A stretch of DNA of 64,000 bases from Arthrobacter sp. CAN_C5 (lineage in GTDB: Bacteria; Actinomycetota; Actinomycetes; Actinomycetales; Micrococcaceae): positions 1,612,001 to 1,676,000 of the forward strand of contig NZ_JAGGMZ010000001.1 in the NCBI RefSeq assembly GCF_017875735.1. The letters run 5' to 3'. Of the stretch, positions 25,940 to 35,176 are shown one piece after another (the stretch's first letter is position 1; the number at the start of each line of letters is the position of its first letter). The notes beneath the pieces were generated by a model. The model searched no databases. It was given only the letters and a program-made list of their open reading frames with translations, and had not been told where the DNA came from. A program made the position numbers and the translations under genes.

Positions 25940-26275
25940 ATGCCCAGACGTGAAACTTCACGCCGCACCACCGGCGCAGCGATGCTGTGTCTGGCGATTG
26001 GCTTGGTCGGCTGCGGAACGGTCGACGCCGGGAGCGTGGCCGCCCAGGAGCGTTTCCTCACTGAGCTCCGAGAGCAGGCACCCGACTCGGCCTACTCCGG
26101 GGACGAACAGTTGATTGCCACCGGTGAGCAGGTGTGCGCCGATCTGGAGGCCGGTGCGGACCTCGAGGAGCTGGGCGCCCGCAACCCCGCCGAGAACCTG
26201 ACTGACGAGACCGTTGAACGCATCCGGATCACCCAGGCACTCGCTGCCGAGCATCTCTGCCCCGGCGCGGCCTGA
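25940..26275 (+). CDS. small DUF732-like lipoprotein
   Basis: The 111-residue protein starts M-P-R-R-E-T-S-R-R followed by a short hydrophobic stretch and the lipobox L-V-G-C, so it should be an exported lipoprotein. The mature part (R-F-L-T-E-L-R-E-Q-A-P-D and two Cys in Q-V-C-A-D-L and E-H-L-C-P) resembles DUF732 proteins of mycobacteria, of unknown function. An open frame continues upstream through tRNA-Val, so ATG 25940 is the sensible start. Confidence 0.78.
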   Translation: MPRRETSRRTTGAAMLCLAIGLVGCGTVDAGSVAAQERFLTELREQAPDSAYSGDEQLIATGEQVCADLEAGADLEELGARNPAENLTDETVERIRITQALAAEHLCPGAA

Positions 26276-26334
26276 GCCAACGAACCGTGAAAGGTTCGGC
26301 GCTGTCGGAAACCTGACGCTGCTGGAACCCGACG

Positions 26335-28380
26335 CTACTGGACCTTGTCGAGTTCGTCACCGAGGGGGCCTGCCAGCGCCCTGCTGAACGCGGTGGTCAT
26401 GTGGTGCTCATCCCGGTAGACCAGCAGATCCCCGATGATCGACGGACAAATGTCGGTGCAGAGGTAGCTGCTCAGATCAACGAACGACGCGTTGCCATCC
26501 TGCACCGTCCCACCCTGCACCGTCCCGTCCCGCACTGCCCGCTCCTCTGCGGCAAGGACCTCGCCGTCGAGTGCTTCCGCCCTGGGCAGGTCACAAGCCG
26601 CTGCCTCCTCAATGTTTCGGGACAGGCAGTCCAGCGGGGACGTACTGTGACTCGGTGTATCCGCGAGGACCAGCGCATGCGATGACCCAGGCAGAGCGGC
26701 CAGAGTGGCACCTAGGCCAGCCTCCCACTGCTCCACGAGTCCGGTCGAGGTATCGACGGGGGACACCTCCCCGTAGTTGCTGAGCACCACCACCGCCGGA
26801 TCGAGTGCATCGATGTAATCAACGGCGCTTTGGCGCCATTGTTCGCATTGGGAATACGGGCGCTGCTCGTGGAGGATCTCGATGTCCACGGAGGGGCAAC
26901 TGGATTTCGTCAGATTGTGCAGGCGGTAGGAGCCGTCGGTAGCGTAGGCCTCCAGCGCCGGGAACCACTGTGCGGCATGGGAGTCACCAAAAAGCACAAT
27001 GTCCACGGTGCCGTCAGGGTCTCCGTAGACGCAGTCGGTGTTCACCTCGGTGGCAGGGAAATCGGCGTGACAGCCGTCGTCGTACGTCCCGGGAATGCTG
27101 TCCGGCGCGTCGCGCAGTGTCGGGTTCAGGTTGGCCGGAACAAAGGTGGAGCCGTTAGGAGCGACCTGCAGTGGTTGCGACGCCGCTTCACGGGTGGAGG
27201 CGATCGGGGCGGTGCTTTGCACAGCGCCCGCGCCCGCCGCGACCGCCACGAACCCCAGCGACGCCAGTGCGGCTGTTGCGATGACCCGGCGGGCGCGCAG
27301 CGGGCTGCCCGCTGCCGGATGGCGGAAACGATTCTCCACGTACCTGTAAAGCAGGACTGCCAACGGCACGCTGAGGGCCCCCAGAGCCAGGGTGAGGACC
27401 AGCGGCAGCGGATTCTCGTAGCCCACCGCCGCCTGCGGGATGACCAGCAGCGGCCAGTGCACCAGATAGATCGAGTACGACCAGGCGCCGACCTTCTGCA
27501 TCGGGGCCCGGCTCAGCAGCATCCCGGCCCCACGCGACGGAAGGCTGCTGCCACACACGATGACCGCGGCGGTGGACAGCACTGGAAGCAGCGCGGCCCA
27601 CCCCGGGAAGACGGTGCTCTCGTTGAGGGCTCCCAGGCTGACCGCGATTCCGGCCATCCCCAGCCAGGTACCGAGCGCCGCGGCCCGGCCGTTCAAACGC
27701 ACCAGCCCGGAGTGCAGGGCGAAGGCTGCCAGGGCGCCGATCCCCAGTTCCCAGGCGCGGGTTGGGAGCAGGAAGAACGCTGCCGGCTGGGAGGTCCCGG
27801 TCAGGACGATGCACAGGGCAAAGGAGAGGACGACGATCGACAGGACCACCCAGAATAGCCTCCGGGTGGATCTGCGGACCAGCAGGAACCCCAGCAGCAG
27901 GAGCAGCGGCCAGAACAGGTAAAACTGCTCCTCGACGCCGAGCGACCAGTAGTGCTGGAACGGTGAGGGAGCGGTTTCTGCAAGGTAATCGGCGCCCTGC
28001 GCAGCGAACAGGACATTGGGGACATACAGGGCGGTGGCGATGGCGTCCTGCAACGCCCCGGGACGGGTGGCTGGGGGAAGGAACACCAGCGACGCCACGG
28101 TGGTGAGAGCAAGCACAACAAACGAGGCGGGGATGATGCGCCGGATGCGCTTGGCGTAGAACTCGCCAAACGGGATCCGGCCGCGGGCCTCCAGCATGGA
28201 GATCAGTTGGCCGGTGATCAGGAAACCGGAGATGACGAAGAAGATATCGACGCCGACGTAGCCCCCGGGTACCGCTGACAGGCCGGCGTGGTAGAGGACT
28301 ACCGCCCCCACCGCTACCGCCCGCAAGCCCTGGATATCAGGCCGGAACGGAGCCGGCTGCCGGACGGTTGGTCGCGAAAT
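26335..28380 (-). CDS. OafA-type acyltransferase with C-terminal SGNH domain
   Basis: This membrane protein O-acylates a surface polysaccharide or other envelope glycan. The first half is an acyltransferase-3 domain with about 10 membrane segments (A-V-V-L-Y-H-A-G, V-D-I-F-F-V-I-S-G-F-L-I-T). The C-terminal SGNH domain has F-G-D-S-H-A-A-Q-W and a late D-E-H-H. Standard starts give only TTG at 28326, which cuts into the conserved R-P-D-I-Q-G-L-R-A block. The open frame continues upstream, and an ATT codon at 28380, 6 nt after AAGGGG, would restore it; a stop lies at 28408. Confidence 0.85.
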   Translation of the reverse strand: MSRPTVRQPAPFRPDIQGLRAVAVGAVVLYHAGLSAVPGGYVGVDIFFVISGFLITGQLISMLEARGRIPFGEFYAKRIRRIIPASFVVLALTTVASLVFLPPATRPGALQDAIATALYVPNVLFAAQGADYLAETAPSPFQHYWSLGVEEQFYLFWPLLLLLGFLLVRRSTRRLFWVVLSIVVLSFALCIVLTGTSQPAAFFLLPTRAWELGIGALAAFALHSGLVRLNGRAAALGTWLGMAGIAVSLGALNESTVFPGWAALLPVLSTAAVIVCGSSLPSRGAGMLLSRAPMQKVGAWSYSIYLVHWPLLVIPQAAVGYENPLPLVLTLALGALSVPLAVLLYRYVENRFRHPAAGSPLRARRVIATAALASLGFVAVAAGAGAVQSTAPIASTREAASQPLQVAPNGSTFVPANLNPTLRDAPDSIPGTYDDGCHADFPATEVNTDCVYGDPDGTVDIVLFGDSHAAQWFPALEAYATDGSYRLHNLTKSSCPSVDIEILHEQRPYSQCEQWRQSAVDYIDALDPAVVVLSNYGEVSPVDTSTGLVEQWEAGLGATLAALPGSSHALVLADTPSHSTSPLDCLSRNIEEAAACDLPRAEALDGEVLAAEERAVRDGTVQGGTVQDGNASFVDLSSYLCTDICPSIIGDLLVYRDEHHMTTAFSRALAGPLGDELDKVQ

Positions 28381-28620
28381 GACAAGCCCCTTCCCTGATG
28401 GATGCCTTCAGTTAATCTATATCAATCGTGCAAAGAACGTCCTGCGGAGGTTGACGTCGGTGCCGAGACGTGGCTCACTGCCGCTTCACGATCGGTCGCC
28501 GTGTGGTCAGTGGGCGTCCAGCGGTAATAAGGTGAAAGTACTGTTTCGTGGCGTGGAGCTTTTCCGGCTGTCCGCGCATCGGCCCCCACAGCCGGGGGCA
28601 AACCCAGTATTGGAGACTTT

Positions 28621-30060
28621 ATGAGTGCACAGATTGGTGTCACAGGCCTAGCGGTCATGGGCGCAAACTTGGCCCGCAACCTCGCCCGCAACGGTTATAC
28701 CGTCGCGCTGCACAACCGGTCGATCGAGAAGACCGACGCCCTGCTGGCGAAGCACGCCGACGACGGCGACTTCGTCCGCACCGAGACCCTTGAGGAACTG
28801 GTCGAGTCCCTGGAGAAGCCCCGCCGGGTCCTGATCATGGTTAAGGCGGGCGGACCGGTGGATTCGGTCATCGGTCAGCTGGAACCGCTGCTTGAGCCCG
28901 GCGACATTGTGATCGACGGCGGCAACTCCCATTACGAGGACACCCGACGCCGCGAAGCTGCCCTGGCGACCAAGGGCCTGCACTTTGTGGGCGTCGGCGT
29001 CTCCGGCGGCGAGGAGGGAGCCCTGCTGGGCCCGTCCATCATGCCCGGCGGCTCCCGGGAGTCCTACGATTCCCTGGGCCCGATGCTGGAGAAAATCTCA
29101 GCCAAGTACAACGGTGAGCCCTGCTGCCGCTGGATCGGCACCGACGGTGCCGGGCACTTCGTGAAAATGGTCCACAACGGCATCGAATACGCCGACATGC
29201 AGGTGATCGGCGAGGCCTACGACCTGCTGCGCTCCGGCGCTGGCATCGAGCCGGCCGAACAGGCCAAGATCTTCACCGACTGGAATACCGGCACTCTTTC
29301 CTCGTTCCTGATTGAGATCACTGCCGAAGTGCTCGGCCACACCGACGCCAAAACGGGGAAACCCTTCGTGGACGTCGTCGTCGACTCGGCGGGGCAGAAG
29401 GGAACCGGCCGCTGGACAGTGGTGTCGGCGCTCGAACTGGGCAGCCCGACGTCGGGCATCGCCGAGTCCGTGTTCGCCCGGGGCCTGTCCTCGCAGCGGG
29501 ACCAGCGGGCCGAGGCACAGGACATCCTGGCCGGCCACGAGGGCGCCGTTGACCTGCCCGAGTCGTTCGTCGAGGACGTTCGCCTGGCCCTGTACGCGTC
29601 GAAGCTGGTCAGCTACGCGCAGGGCATCGACATGCTCACGGCTGCTGCCAAGGAGTACGGCTGGGAGCTGAAGCTCGATGAGATTGCGTCGCTGTGGCGT
29701 GCCGGCTGCATCATCCGCGCCGAACTGCTGGACGACATCATGAAGGCCTACGCCACTGCTGACGGTCAGCCGGTAAACCTGCTGCTGGCCCCGGCGTTCG
29801 CCGAGTCGATTGCCGGGGCGCTTCCCGCCTGGCGTCGCGTGGTGTCGACAGCCGTCCAGCTGGGTATCCCGGTGCCGGTGTTCTCGGCCTCGCTGGCCTA
29901 CTACGACGGGCTGCGCCGTCGTCGGCTACCCGCCGCACTGACTCAGGGCCTCCGTGACCTGTTCGGGGCGCACACCTACAACCGGGTCGACATGGACGGC
30001 ACGTTCCACACCCTGTGGGGCGAGGACAAGTCCGAGATCGAAGCGGTGGACACCCACTAG
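28621..30060 (+). CDS. gnd: 6-phosphogluconate dehydrogenase (decarboxylating)
   Basis: Gnd oxidises 6-phosphogluconate to ribulose 5-phosphate in the pentose phosphate pathway. The 479-residue protein has the Rossmann motif G-L-A-V-M-G-A-N-L-A-R-N, the substrate motif V-G-V-S-G-G-E-E-G-A, the catalytic Lys in H-F-V-K-M-V-H-N-G-I-E-Y and D-S-A-G-Q-K-G-T-G-R-W. The length fits the long NADP-dependent type. It is divergent from the acyltransferase gene with about 240 nt between them. Confidence 0.96.
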   Translation: MSAQIGVTGLAVMGANLARNLARNGYTVALHNRSIEKTDALLAKHADDGDFVRTETLEELVESLEKPRRVLIMVKAGGPVDSVIGQLEPLLEPGDIVIDGGNSHYEDTRRREAALATKGLHFVGVGVSGGEEGALLGPSIMPGGSRESYDSLGPMLEKISAKYNGEPCCRWIGTDGAGHFVKMVHNGIEYADMQVIGEAYDLLRSGAGIEPAEQAKIFTDWNTGTLSSFLIEITAEVLGHTDAKTGKPFVDVVVDSAGQKGTGRWTVVSALELGSPTSGIAESVFARGLSSQRDQRAEAQDILAGHEGAVDLPESFVEDVRLALYASKLVSYAQGIDMLTAAAKEYGWELKLDEIASLWRAGCIIRAELLDDIMKAYATADGQPVNLLLAPAFAESIAGALPAWRRVVSTAVQLGIPVPVFSASLAYYDGLRRRRLPAALTQGLRDLFGAHTYNRVDMDGTFHTLWGEDKSEIEAVDTH

Positions 30061-30065
30061 CATCC

Positions 30066-30112
30066 TTAACTGCTGATGGCCCGGGCATTGTGCCCGGGCC
30101 ATCAGTAGTTAA
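30066..30112. terminator. bidirectional terminator between gnd and cysE
   Basis: TTAACT-G-CTGATGGCCCGGGCA and its near-perfect complement flank TTG. With TTAA at both ends it can act for both convergent genes. Confidence 0.85.
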
Positions 30113-30148
30113 AGCTAACGGTGGTTGACCGCGACGCCAGGCGTGACG

Positions 30149-30736
30149 CTAGATGTAGAGCGCCGGATCGATGTACTCGGCCGGATCCACCGCGGGTAGG
30201 GTCTCCCGCGCGGAGTCGCGATGCCTGAAGGTCGCGGGGATGCCGGTGGCGATCGAATCGGGCGGAGTGTCCTTCACGACGACGGCGTTGGCCCCGATCG
30301 CGCTGCCGGCACCGATGGTGATCGGCCCGAGCACCTTCGCCCCGGCGCCGATTGTCACCCGGTCGCCGATCGTCGGATGCCGCTTGACCTTCTCGAGGGA
30401 CCGTCCGCCCAGCGTGACGCCCTGGTAGAGCATCACGTCGTCACCGATTTCGGCTGTACCACCAATGACCACACCCATTCCGTGGTCAATGAAGAACCGC
30501 CGGCCGATGGTCGCCCCGGGGTGGATCTCGATTCCGGTGGCGGCCCGGGCCAGCTGTGCGAGCAGCCGGGCCGGGAACCGGAGTCCGGGGCGGGCCCACA
30601 TCCGGTGGGTCAGCCGGTGCACCCAGATGGCGTGGAGACCGGAGTAGACCAGTCCATTCTCGATGGAGCCACGGGCGGCCGGATCATGCTCGCGTGCCGT
30701 CTGCAGATCCTCGTGCAGTCGCGCTAAAAAACTCAC
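30149..30736 (-). CDS. cysE: serine O-acetyltransferase (EpsC/CysE type)
   Basis: CysE makes O-acetylserine for cysteine synthesis. The 195-residue protein is the short form. The left-handed beta-helix hexapeptides are visible ([21 protein letters not shown]), as is the G-A-N-A-V-V-V-K-D tail. It begins 24 nt after the cysK stop on the same strand, so cysK-cysE form an operon. The C-terminus ends D-P-A-L-Y-I; an Ile end is the usual feature that docks into CysK to form cysteine synthase complex. Confidence 0.94.
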   Translation of the reverse strand: MSFLARLHEDLQTAREHDPAARGSIENGLVYSGLHAIWVHRLTHRMWARPGLRFPARLLAQLARAATGIEIHPGATIGRRFFIDHGMGVVIGGTAEIGDDVMLYQGVTLGGRSLEKVKRHPTIGDRVTIGAGAKVLGPITIGAGSAIGANAVVVKDTPPDSIATGIPATFRHRDSARETLPAVDPAEYIDPALYI

Positions 30737-30760
30737 AGACTACTTTCTGTTGGGTGGGGT

Positions 30761-31696
30761 TTAGCCCCGGATGTCGTCGAAAAGAACGGTGGAGATGTAC
30801 CGCTCACCGAAGTCGCAGACTATCGCCACAATGAGCTTACCCGCGTTCTCCGGCCGCTTGGCGAGCTGCAGTGCGGCCCAGACGATCGCTCCGGAGGAGA
30901 TGCCGCCCAGGATGCCTTCCTGGGTTCCGAGGGCACGCGCCACCCGCACCGAGTCCTCGACGGAGGCGTCAATCACTTCGTCGTAGGCTTCCCGGTCAAG
31001 GATTTCGGGGATGAAGTTGGCGCCCAGACCCTGAATCTTGTGCGGGCCGGGCGCGCCGCCGTTGAGGATCGGCGAATCCGCGGGCTCCACGGCGACGATC
31101 TGCACTCCGGGTTTGCGTTCCTTCAGGACCTGCCCGACGCCGGTGATGGTCCCGCCGGTCCCCACGCCTGCCACAAAGATGTCGACGGCCCCGTCGGTGT
31201 CCTCCCAGACCTCCTCGGCAGTTGTTGCGCGGTGGATGGCAGGATTGGCTTCGTTGGCGAACTGCTGCGCCCAGATGGCGTTCTCGGTCGTCGCCACGAT
31301 GTCCTTGGCCTTGTCGACGGCGCCGCGCATGCCCTCGGACCCCGGGGTCAACACAATCTCAGCGCCGTAGGCACGGAGCATCACGCGACGCTCGGTGGAC
31401 ATCGTCTCGGGCATGGTCAGGAGCACCCGGTAGCCGCGCGCCGCGCCGACCATGGCGAGCGAGATACCGGTGTTCCCGGATGTACCCTCCACGATGGTGC
31501 CGCCGGGCTTGAGCGCCCCGGCCTCCTCCGCGGCGTCGATGATGGCGACGCCGATCCGGTCCTTGACGCTGTTCGCGGGGTTGTAGAACTCAAGCTTCAC
31601 GGCAACCTGGGCGTCGAGGCCCTCGGTGAGACGGTTGAGCCGGACCAGGGGGGTCCGCCCCACCAGCTGGGTGACGTCGTCGTAAATCTTGGCCAT
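30761..31696 (-). CDS. cysK: O-acetylserine sulfhydrylase (cysteine synthase A)
   Basis: CysK makes cysteine from O-acetylserine and sulfide using PLP. The 311-residue protein has the PLP Lys in [11 protein letters not shown], the substrate loop E-G-T-S-G-N-T-G-I and the phosphate loop [12 protein letters not shown], plus G-I-S-S-G-A. It is upstream of cysE in a two-gene operon. No riboswitch or operator was recognised upstream. Confidence 0.96.
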   Translation of the reverse strand: MAKIYDDVTQLVGRTPLVRLNRLTEGLDAQVAVKLEFYNPANSVKDRIGVAIIDAAEEAGALKPGGTIVEGTSGNTGISLAMVGAARGYRVLLTMPETMSTERRVMLRAYGAEIVLTPGSEGMRGAVDKAKDIVATTENAIWAQQFANEANPAIHRATTAEEVWEDTDGAVDIFVAGVGTGGTITGVGQVLKERKPGVQIVAVEPADSPILNGGAPGPHKIQGLGANFIPEILDREAYDEVIDASVEDSVRVARALGTQEGILGGISSGAIVWAALQLAKRPENAGKLIVAIVCDFGERYISTVLFDDIRG

Positions 31697-31797
31697 GGGT
31701 ACCTGCCTAGGGTCGGGGTTTGGGGGAGTGCTCGCCGGATTCTGCGCTGCGCGCTTGGATTCAGCCTAGCGGCGCGGCGTCCCGCCGCGCGTAAAAG

Positions 31798-32322
31798 TTA
31801 GTCGATCAGCCATTGAGCGTAATACTTGCGCGCCTTGGCCAGCTTCGGGTTGATGATCACGCGGCAGTACCCCTGTTCAGGGTGCTTTGCATAGAAGTTG
31901 TTGTGCCACTCCTCGGCCGGGTGGAACCGCGGCAAGCGGATGACTTCGGTGACGATCGGGTCGGACCAGCTTTCCTGGTTCCGCTCGATAGCACGCTCAA
32001 ACAGTTCCTTCTGCTCGGTGTTCTGATAGAACATCGAGGACCGGTACTGCGTGCCGACGTCGTACCCCTGACGGTTCAGGGTCGTGGGGTCATGGGATAC
32101 GAAGAACATGTCGAGGATTGTCTCGGCGGGGATGACCGTTTCGTCGAAGGTCACCGCCACTACCTCGGCATGACCGGTGGTGCCGGAGCAGACCGCGTCA
32201 TAGTCGGGGTCGGGTGTGTGTCCACCGGTGTAGCCGGAGATCACGTCGGTGACGCCGCGGGTTTTTTGGTAAAGGGCGTCGAGGCACCAGAAGCAGCCTC
32301 CGCCGAGCACGAATGTCATCAT
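31798..32322 (-). CDS. msrA: peptide methionine-S-sulfoxide reductase A
   Basis: MsrA repairs S-form methionine sulfoxide. The 174-residue protein starts M-M-T-F-V-L-G-G-G-C-F-W-C, with the active Cys in G-C-F-W-C, then S-G-Y-T-G-G-H and H-A-E-V-V. A Cys in Q-G-Y-C-R-V near the C-terminus could act as a resolving residue. Start 32322 gives the canonical N-terminus (32319 is also ATG); the long upstream in-frame stretch overlaps the divergent Nif3 gene and is not protein. Confidence 0.95.
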   Translation of the reverse strand: MMTFVLGGGCFWCLDALYQKTRGVTDVISGYTGGHTPDPDYDAVCSGTTGHAEVVAVTFDETVIPAETILDMFFVSHDPTTLNRQGYDVGTQYRSSMFYQNTEQKELFERAIERNQESWSDPIVTEVIRLPRFHPAEEWHNNFYAKHPEQGYCRVIINPKLAKARKYYAQWLID

Positions 32323-32433
32323 GCCTATATCAATGCGTTGCCGGGCCAGAAGATTCCCGACGCTCTCCGCCAAGGACGTCGGAAGGATAAGGACAATTGG
32401 GCTGTTCCCACTGGAGCAGGTACAACTAGAGCC

Positions 32434-33333
32434 ATGGAAGCTGATCCGTTGATGACTGGCCAACGCTCCGACCACGGTGCCGGGAGCACCCCACCGCCCA
32501 GCGTGGGCGACGTGCTGCTAGCGGTTGAGGAGCTCTGGCCTGAAACCCTCGCGGAGAGCTGGGACGCGGTTGGCCTGGTGGTGGGGAAGCCCAGCAACCC
32601 GGCTTCGAAGATCCTGTTTGCTGTCGATCCGACCCACGAGGTCATCAGCGAGGCGCTTCAGTGGGGTGCCGATCTCATCATCACGCATCATCCGCTGATG
32701 ATGAAGCCGGTCAATTCGGTGGCGGCGACCCACTTCAAGGGCAACGCGGTGCACCGGCTGATCGAGGGTGGATGCGCCCTCACCACGGTGCACACCAATG
32801 GCGACAGCGCCGTCGGGGGAGTGTCCGATGTGCTGGCGGACGCGTTCGGCCTGGTGGACGTCCAACCCCTCACGTCCTCGGCCGGTGGGTTGCCGGAGGA
32901 AGGGCTGGGGCGGGTAGGGAACCTGAGTGCCCCCACCACCCTGGGAGACTTCGCGGGAGTGGTGTTCTCGATCCTTCCGGCAGTGGCCGGTGGTGTCCGG
33001 GTTGCGGGGGACTGTGACGGGCTGGTGCGCAGGGTGGCCGTCTGCGGCGGTGCCGGGGACAGCCTGTTCGATCAGGTACGGGCCAGCGGGGCGGACGTCT
33101 ACGTCACCGCTGACCTGCGTCACCACCCCGTCTCGGAGGCGCGGGAGGCAGCCTCAAACGACCGGCCGTACCTGATCGATGTGTCGCACTTCGGCAGTGA
33201 GTGGCTGTGGCTGACCCCCGCTGCGGCGGCGCTGGCCCATGTGCTGGCGGACCACGGGTTCGACGCCGACATCCGGGTAAGCAGCGTCAATACCGACCCG
33301 TGGGACTTCGTGCTCACCCCGGGGATGCCCTAG
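32434..33333 (+). CDS. Nif3-like dinuclear metal center protein (GTP cyclohydrolase 1 type 2 family)
   Basis: This 299-residue protein has the Nif3/YqfO pattern: E-S-W-D-A-V-G-L-V-V-G, I-T-H-H-P-L, V-H-T-N-G-D-S-A-x-G-G-V and C-terminal S-H-F-G-S-E-W. The His, Asp and Glu residues bind two metals. The cellular role is unsettled. In Arthrobacter-like genomes it precedes the coiled-coil/zinc-ribbon gene, as here (99 nt gap). The start is ATG 32434 or 32452. Confidence 0.9.
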   Translation: MEADPLMTGQRSDHGAGSTPPPSVGDVLLAVEELWPETLAESWDAVGLVVGKPSNPASKILFAVDPTHEVISEALQWGADLIITHHPLMMKPVNSVAATHFKGNAVHRLIEGGCALTTVHTNGDSAVGGVSDVLADAFGLVDVQPLTSSAGGLPEEGLGRVGNLSAPTTLGDFAGVVFSILPAVAGGVRVAGDCDGLVRRVAVCGGAGDSLFDQVRASGADVYVTADLRHHPVSEAREAASNDRPYLIDVSHFGSEWLWLTPAAAALAHVLADHGFDADIRVSSVNTDPWDFVLTPGMP

Positions 33334-33432
33334 GGCCAGCGCAGCCGACGGCGTCCTGAGCGGCGGTGACCGTGGGAGGCGCCGTGCAATAGGGTAGATG
33401 GACGGGTAATCGGCAACCGCGGAGGTTTTACT

Positions 33433-34173
33433 GTGGCAAAAGCAGCACCGGCAGAACAGCTTAGGCTGTTGGAACTTCAGGCACTGGATTCGCGGTTGAA
33501 CCAGCTGCAGCGGCAGGCCGCCACCGCACGGGCCAATCCGGCCCTCGCCGAGCTGGCAAAGCAGCTGGAAGGGACCGACAGCGAGCTGGTAGCCACCGCG
33601 ACGGTCCTCAGCGACCAGGAACGGGACCTCACCCGCGCCGAGGATGACGTGCAATCGGTGGTGAACCGCCTGGAGCGCGACCAGAAGCGCCTCGACAGCG
33701 GGACCGGGAGCCCCAAGGACCTCACCGCCCTGCAGAGTGAGATCGCGTCGCTGACCAAACGGCGCTCCGATCTGGAGGACGTGGAACTGGACATCATGGA
33801 AAAGGTTGACGCCGCCCGTGCCGCCAAGCAGGCAGCCCAGCAGCGCAAGGAAGAAGCGCTGGAGCGACTCACCGCCATCGAAGCCACCCGCGACGCCGAA
33901 CTGACCACCATTGAGGCGGAAGCAGGTTCCGTCAGTACCCAGCGCAGTGAGCTGGCGGCAACGTTCGACGCCGGGCTCCTGGCGTTGTACGAGAAGACCC
34001 TCGCCCGCCGCGGTGTCGGCGCGGCGCGGTTGTTCCACGGCACATCAGAGGGCTCGGGAATGCAGTTGAGCCCCGGAGACCTGGCCGAGCTCAGGAAAGC
34101 CGCCGAGGACGACATCGTGTTCTGCCCCGATTCAGGTGCCATTCTGGTCCGCTCCGCCGAGTGGGGCAACTAG
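33433..34173 (+). CDS. coiled-coil protein of the DUF164/zinc-ribbon family with degenerate zinc site
   Basis: This 246-residue protein is a long coiled coil (residues about 5-185) followed by a short C-terminal domain. In the wider family (C4-type zinc ribbon, CT398/HP0958-like) that domain has two CxxC pairs. Here the first pair is absent (G-T-S-E-G-S-G-M) and the second is reduced to one Cys (F-C-P-D-S-G-A), so zinc binding is unlikely. The start is GTG 33433. It lies 4 nt before the RNase H-VOC gene, suggesting joint expression. Confidence 0.85.
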   Translation: MAKAAPAEQLRLLELQALDSRLNQLQRQAATARANPALAELAKQLEGTDSELVATATVLSDQERDLTRAEDDVQSVVNRLERDQKRLDSGTGSPKDLTALQSEIASLTKRRSDLEDVELDIMEKVDAARAAKQAAQQRKEEALERLTAIEATRDAELTTIEAEAGSVSTQRSELAATFDAGLLALYEKTLARRGVGAARLFHGTSEGSGMQLSPGDLAELRKAAEDDIVFCPDSGAILVRSAEWGN

Positions 34174-34177
34174 GCCA

Positions 34178-35164
34178 GTGCCCGCTGAACAGACCCTCTT
34201 TGACCATTCCAGCGACACCACCGAACCGGCCGCCGCTCCCCGCTTCCTGATTGTGGAGGCCGACGGCGGCTCCCGGGGAAATCCCGGACACGCCGGCTAC
34301 GGTGCCCTTGTCCGGGACCCCGAGACAGGCGCCATCCTGGTCGAGAAGGCAGCCTATCTCGGGAAGGTGTCCAACAACGTCGCCGAGTATTCGGGGCTGG
34401 TGGCTGGCCTGGAACTGGCGAACGAGCTGGATCCCACGTGCCGAATCCTGGTCAAGATGGACTCCAAATTGGTGGTCGAGCAGATGGAGGGCCGCTGGAA
34501 GATCAAACACGCCGACATGCGCGCACTGGCCACCAAGGCCCGCGCAGTGCTTGACCCCGCCCGGGTCAAGTACCAGTGGATTCCCCGCGAAATCAATAAG
34601 GATGCGGACCGGCTGTCCAACGAGGCCATGGATGCCGGGATGGCTGGCATCCCCTGGGTGCCGCGCGCTGCCTCGCCTTCGGCCGCCGCTCCCTCGGCTG
34701 CCGCTTCAGCACCGGGACCGGACACGTCCGACGCCGGACCGGAGCCAGTCAGGCAGTCCACGGGCCGGCTGCACCACGTGGAGCTCTGGGTGAGGGACCT
34801 GCAGGAGGCCACCGACTCGATTGGCTGGCTGCTTCGGCAACTCGGGTTCACCGTCAAGGAAACCTGGGCGGAGGGCATCAGTTTTCTCGGCGCCGACGGC
34901 CTGTATTTGGTGATCGAATCGGGAACCGCCGTCGCCGACGAACCCCACCAGCGGTTGCACCCTGGGCTGAACCACCTGGCTTTCCGGGCGGGGACCGCTG
35001 CAGAGGTTGACCTGCTGGCACGCAGGGCCACCAGCCACGGCTGGACCCCCATGTTTGCTGCCGCCTACCCGCATGCCGGTGGCAAGGACAGCTATGCGGC
35101 GTACCTGGAGAACCAGGCTGGCTTCGAAGTGGAACTGGTCGCCGATTGGGACGGCCCCGCGTAA
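34178..35164 (+). CDS. RNase H-like domain fused to a VOC (glyoxalase-like) domain
   Basis: The 328-residue protein has two parts. Residues about 22-165 are an RNase H fold with all acidic residues: Asp in E-A-D-G-G-S-R-G-N-P-G, Glu in V-A-E-Y-S-G-L, Asp in K-M-D-S-K-L-V and Asp in N-K-D-A-D-R-L-S-N. After an Ala/Pro linker, residues about 200-325 form a VOC domain that keeps likely metal ligands (H-H-V-E-L-W, L-N-H-L-A-F, F-E-V-E-L-V). In mycobacteria the related RNase H domain is fused to a phosphatase instead. GTG 34178 follows the previous gene by 4 nt. Confidence 0.88.
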   Translation: MPAEQTLFDHSSDTTEPAAAPRFLIVEADGGSRGNPGHAGYGALVRDPETGAILVEKAAYLGKVSNNVAEYSGLVAGLELANELDPTCRILVKMDSKLVVEQMEGRWKIKHADMRALATKARAVLDPARVKYQWIPREINKDADRLSNEAMDAGMAGIPWVPRAASPSAAAPSAAASAPGPDTSDAGPEPVRQSTGRLHHVELWVRDLQEATDSIGWLLRQLGFTVKETWAEGISFLGADGLYLVIESGTAVADEPHQRLHPGLNHLAFRAGTAAEVDLLARRATSHGWTPMFAAAYPHAGGKDSYAAYLENQAGFEVELVADWDGPA

Positions 35165-35176
35165 GCCCAGCAAGGC

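Noticed and set aside
26830..27858. 342-codon plus-strand frame opposite the acyltransferase
   Set aside because: It is an Arg/Gly/Gln-rich shadow of the transmembrane region on the minus strand.
31813..32433. N-terminal extension of the Nif3-like gene
   Set aside because: It lies antisense over msrA and has no family similarity; the conserved protein begins near 32434.
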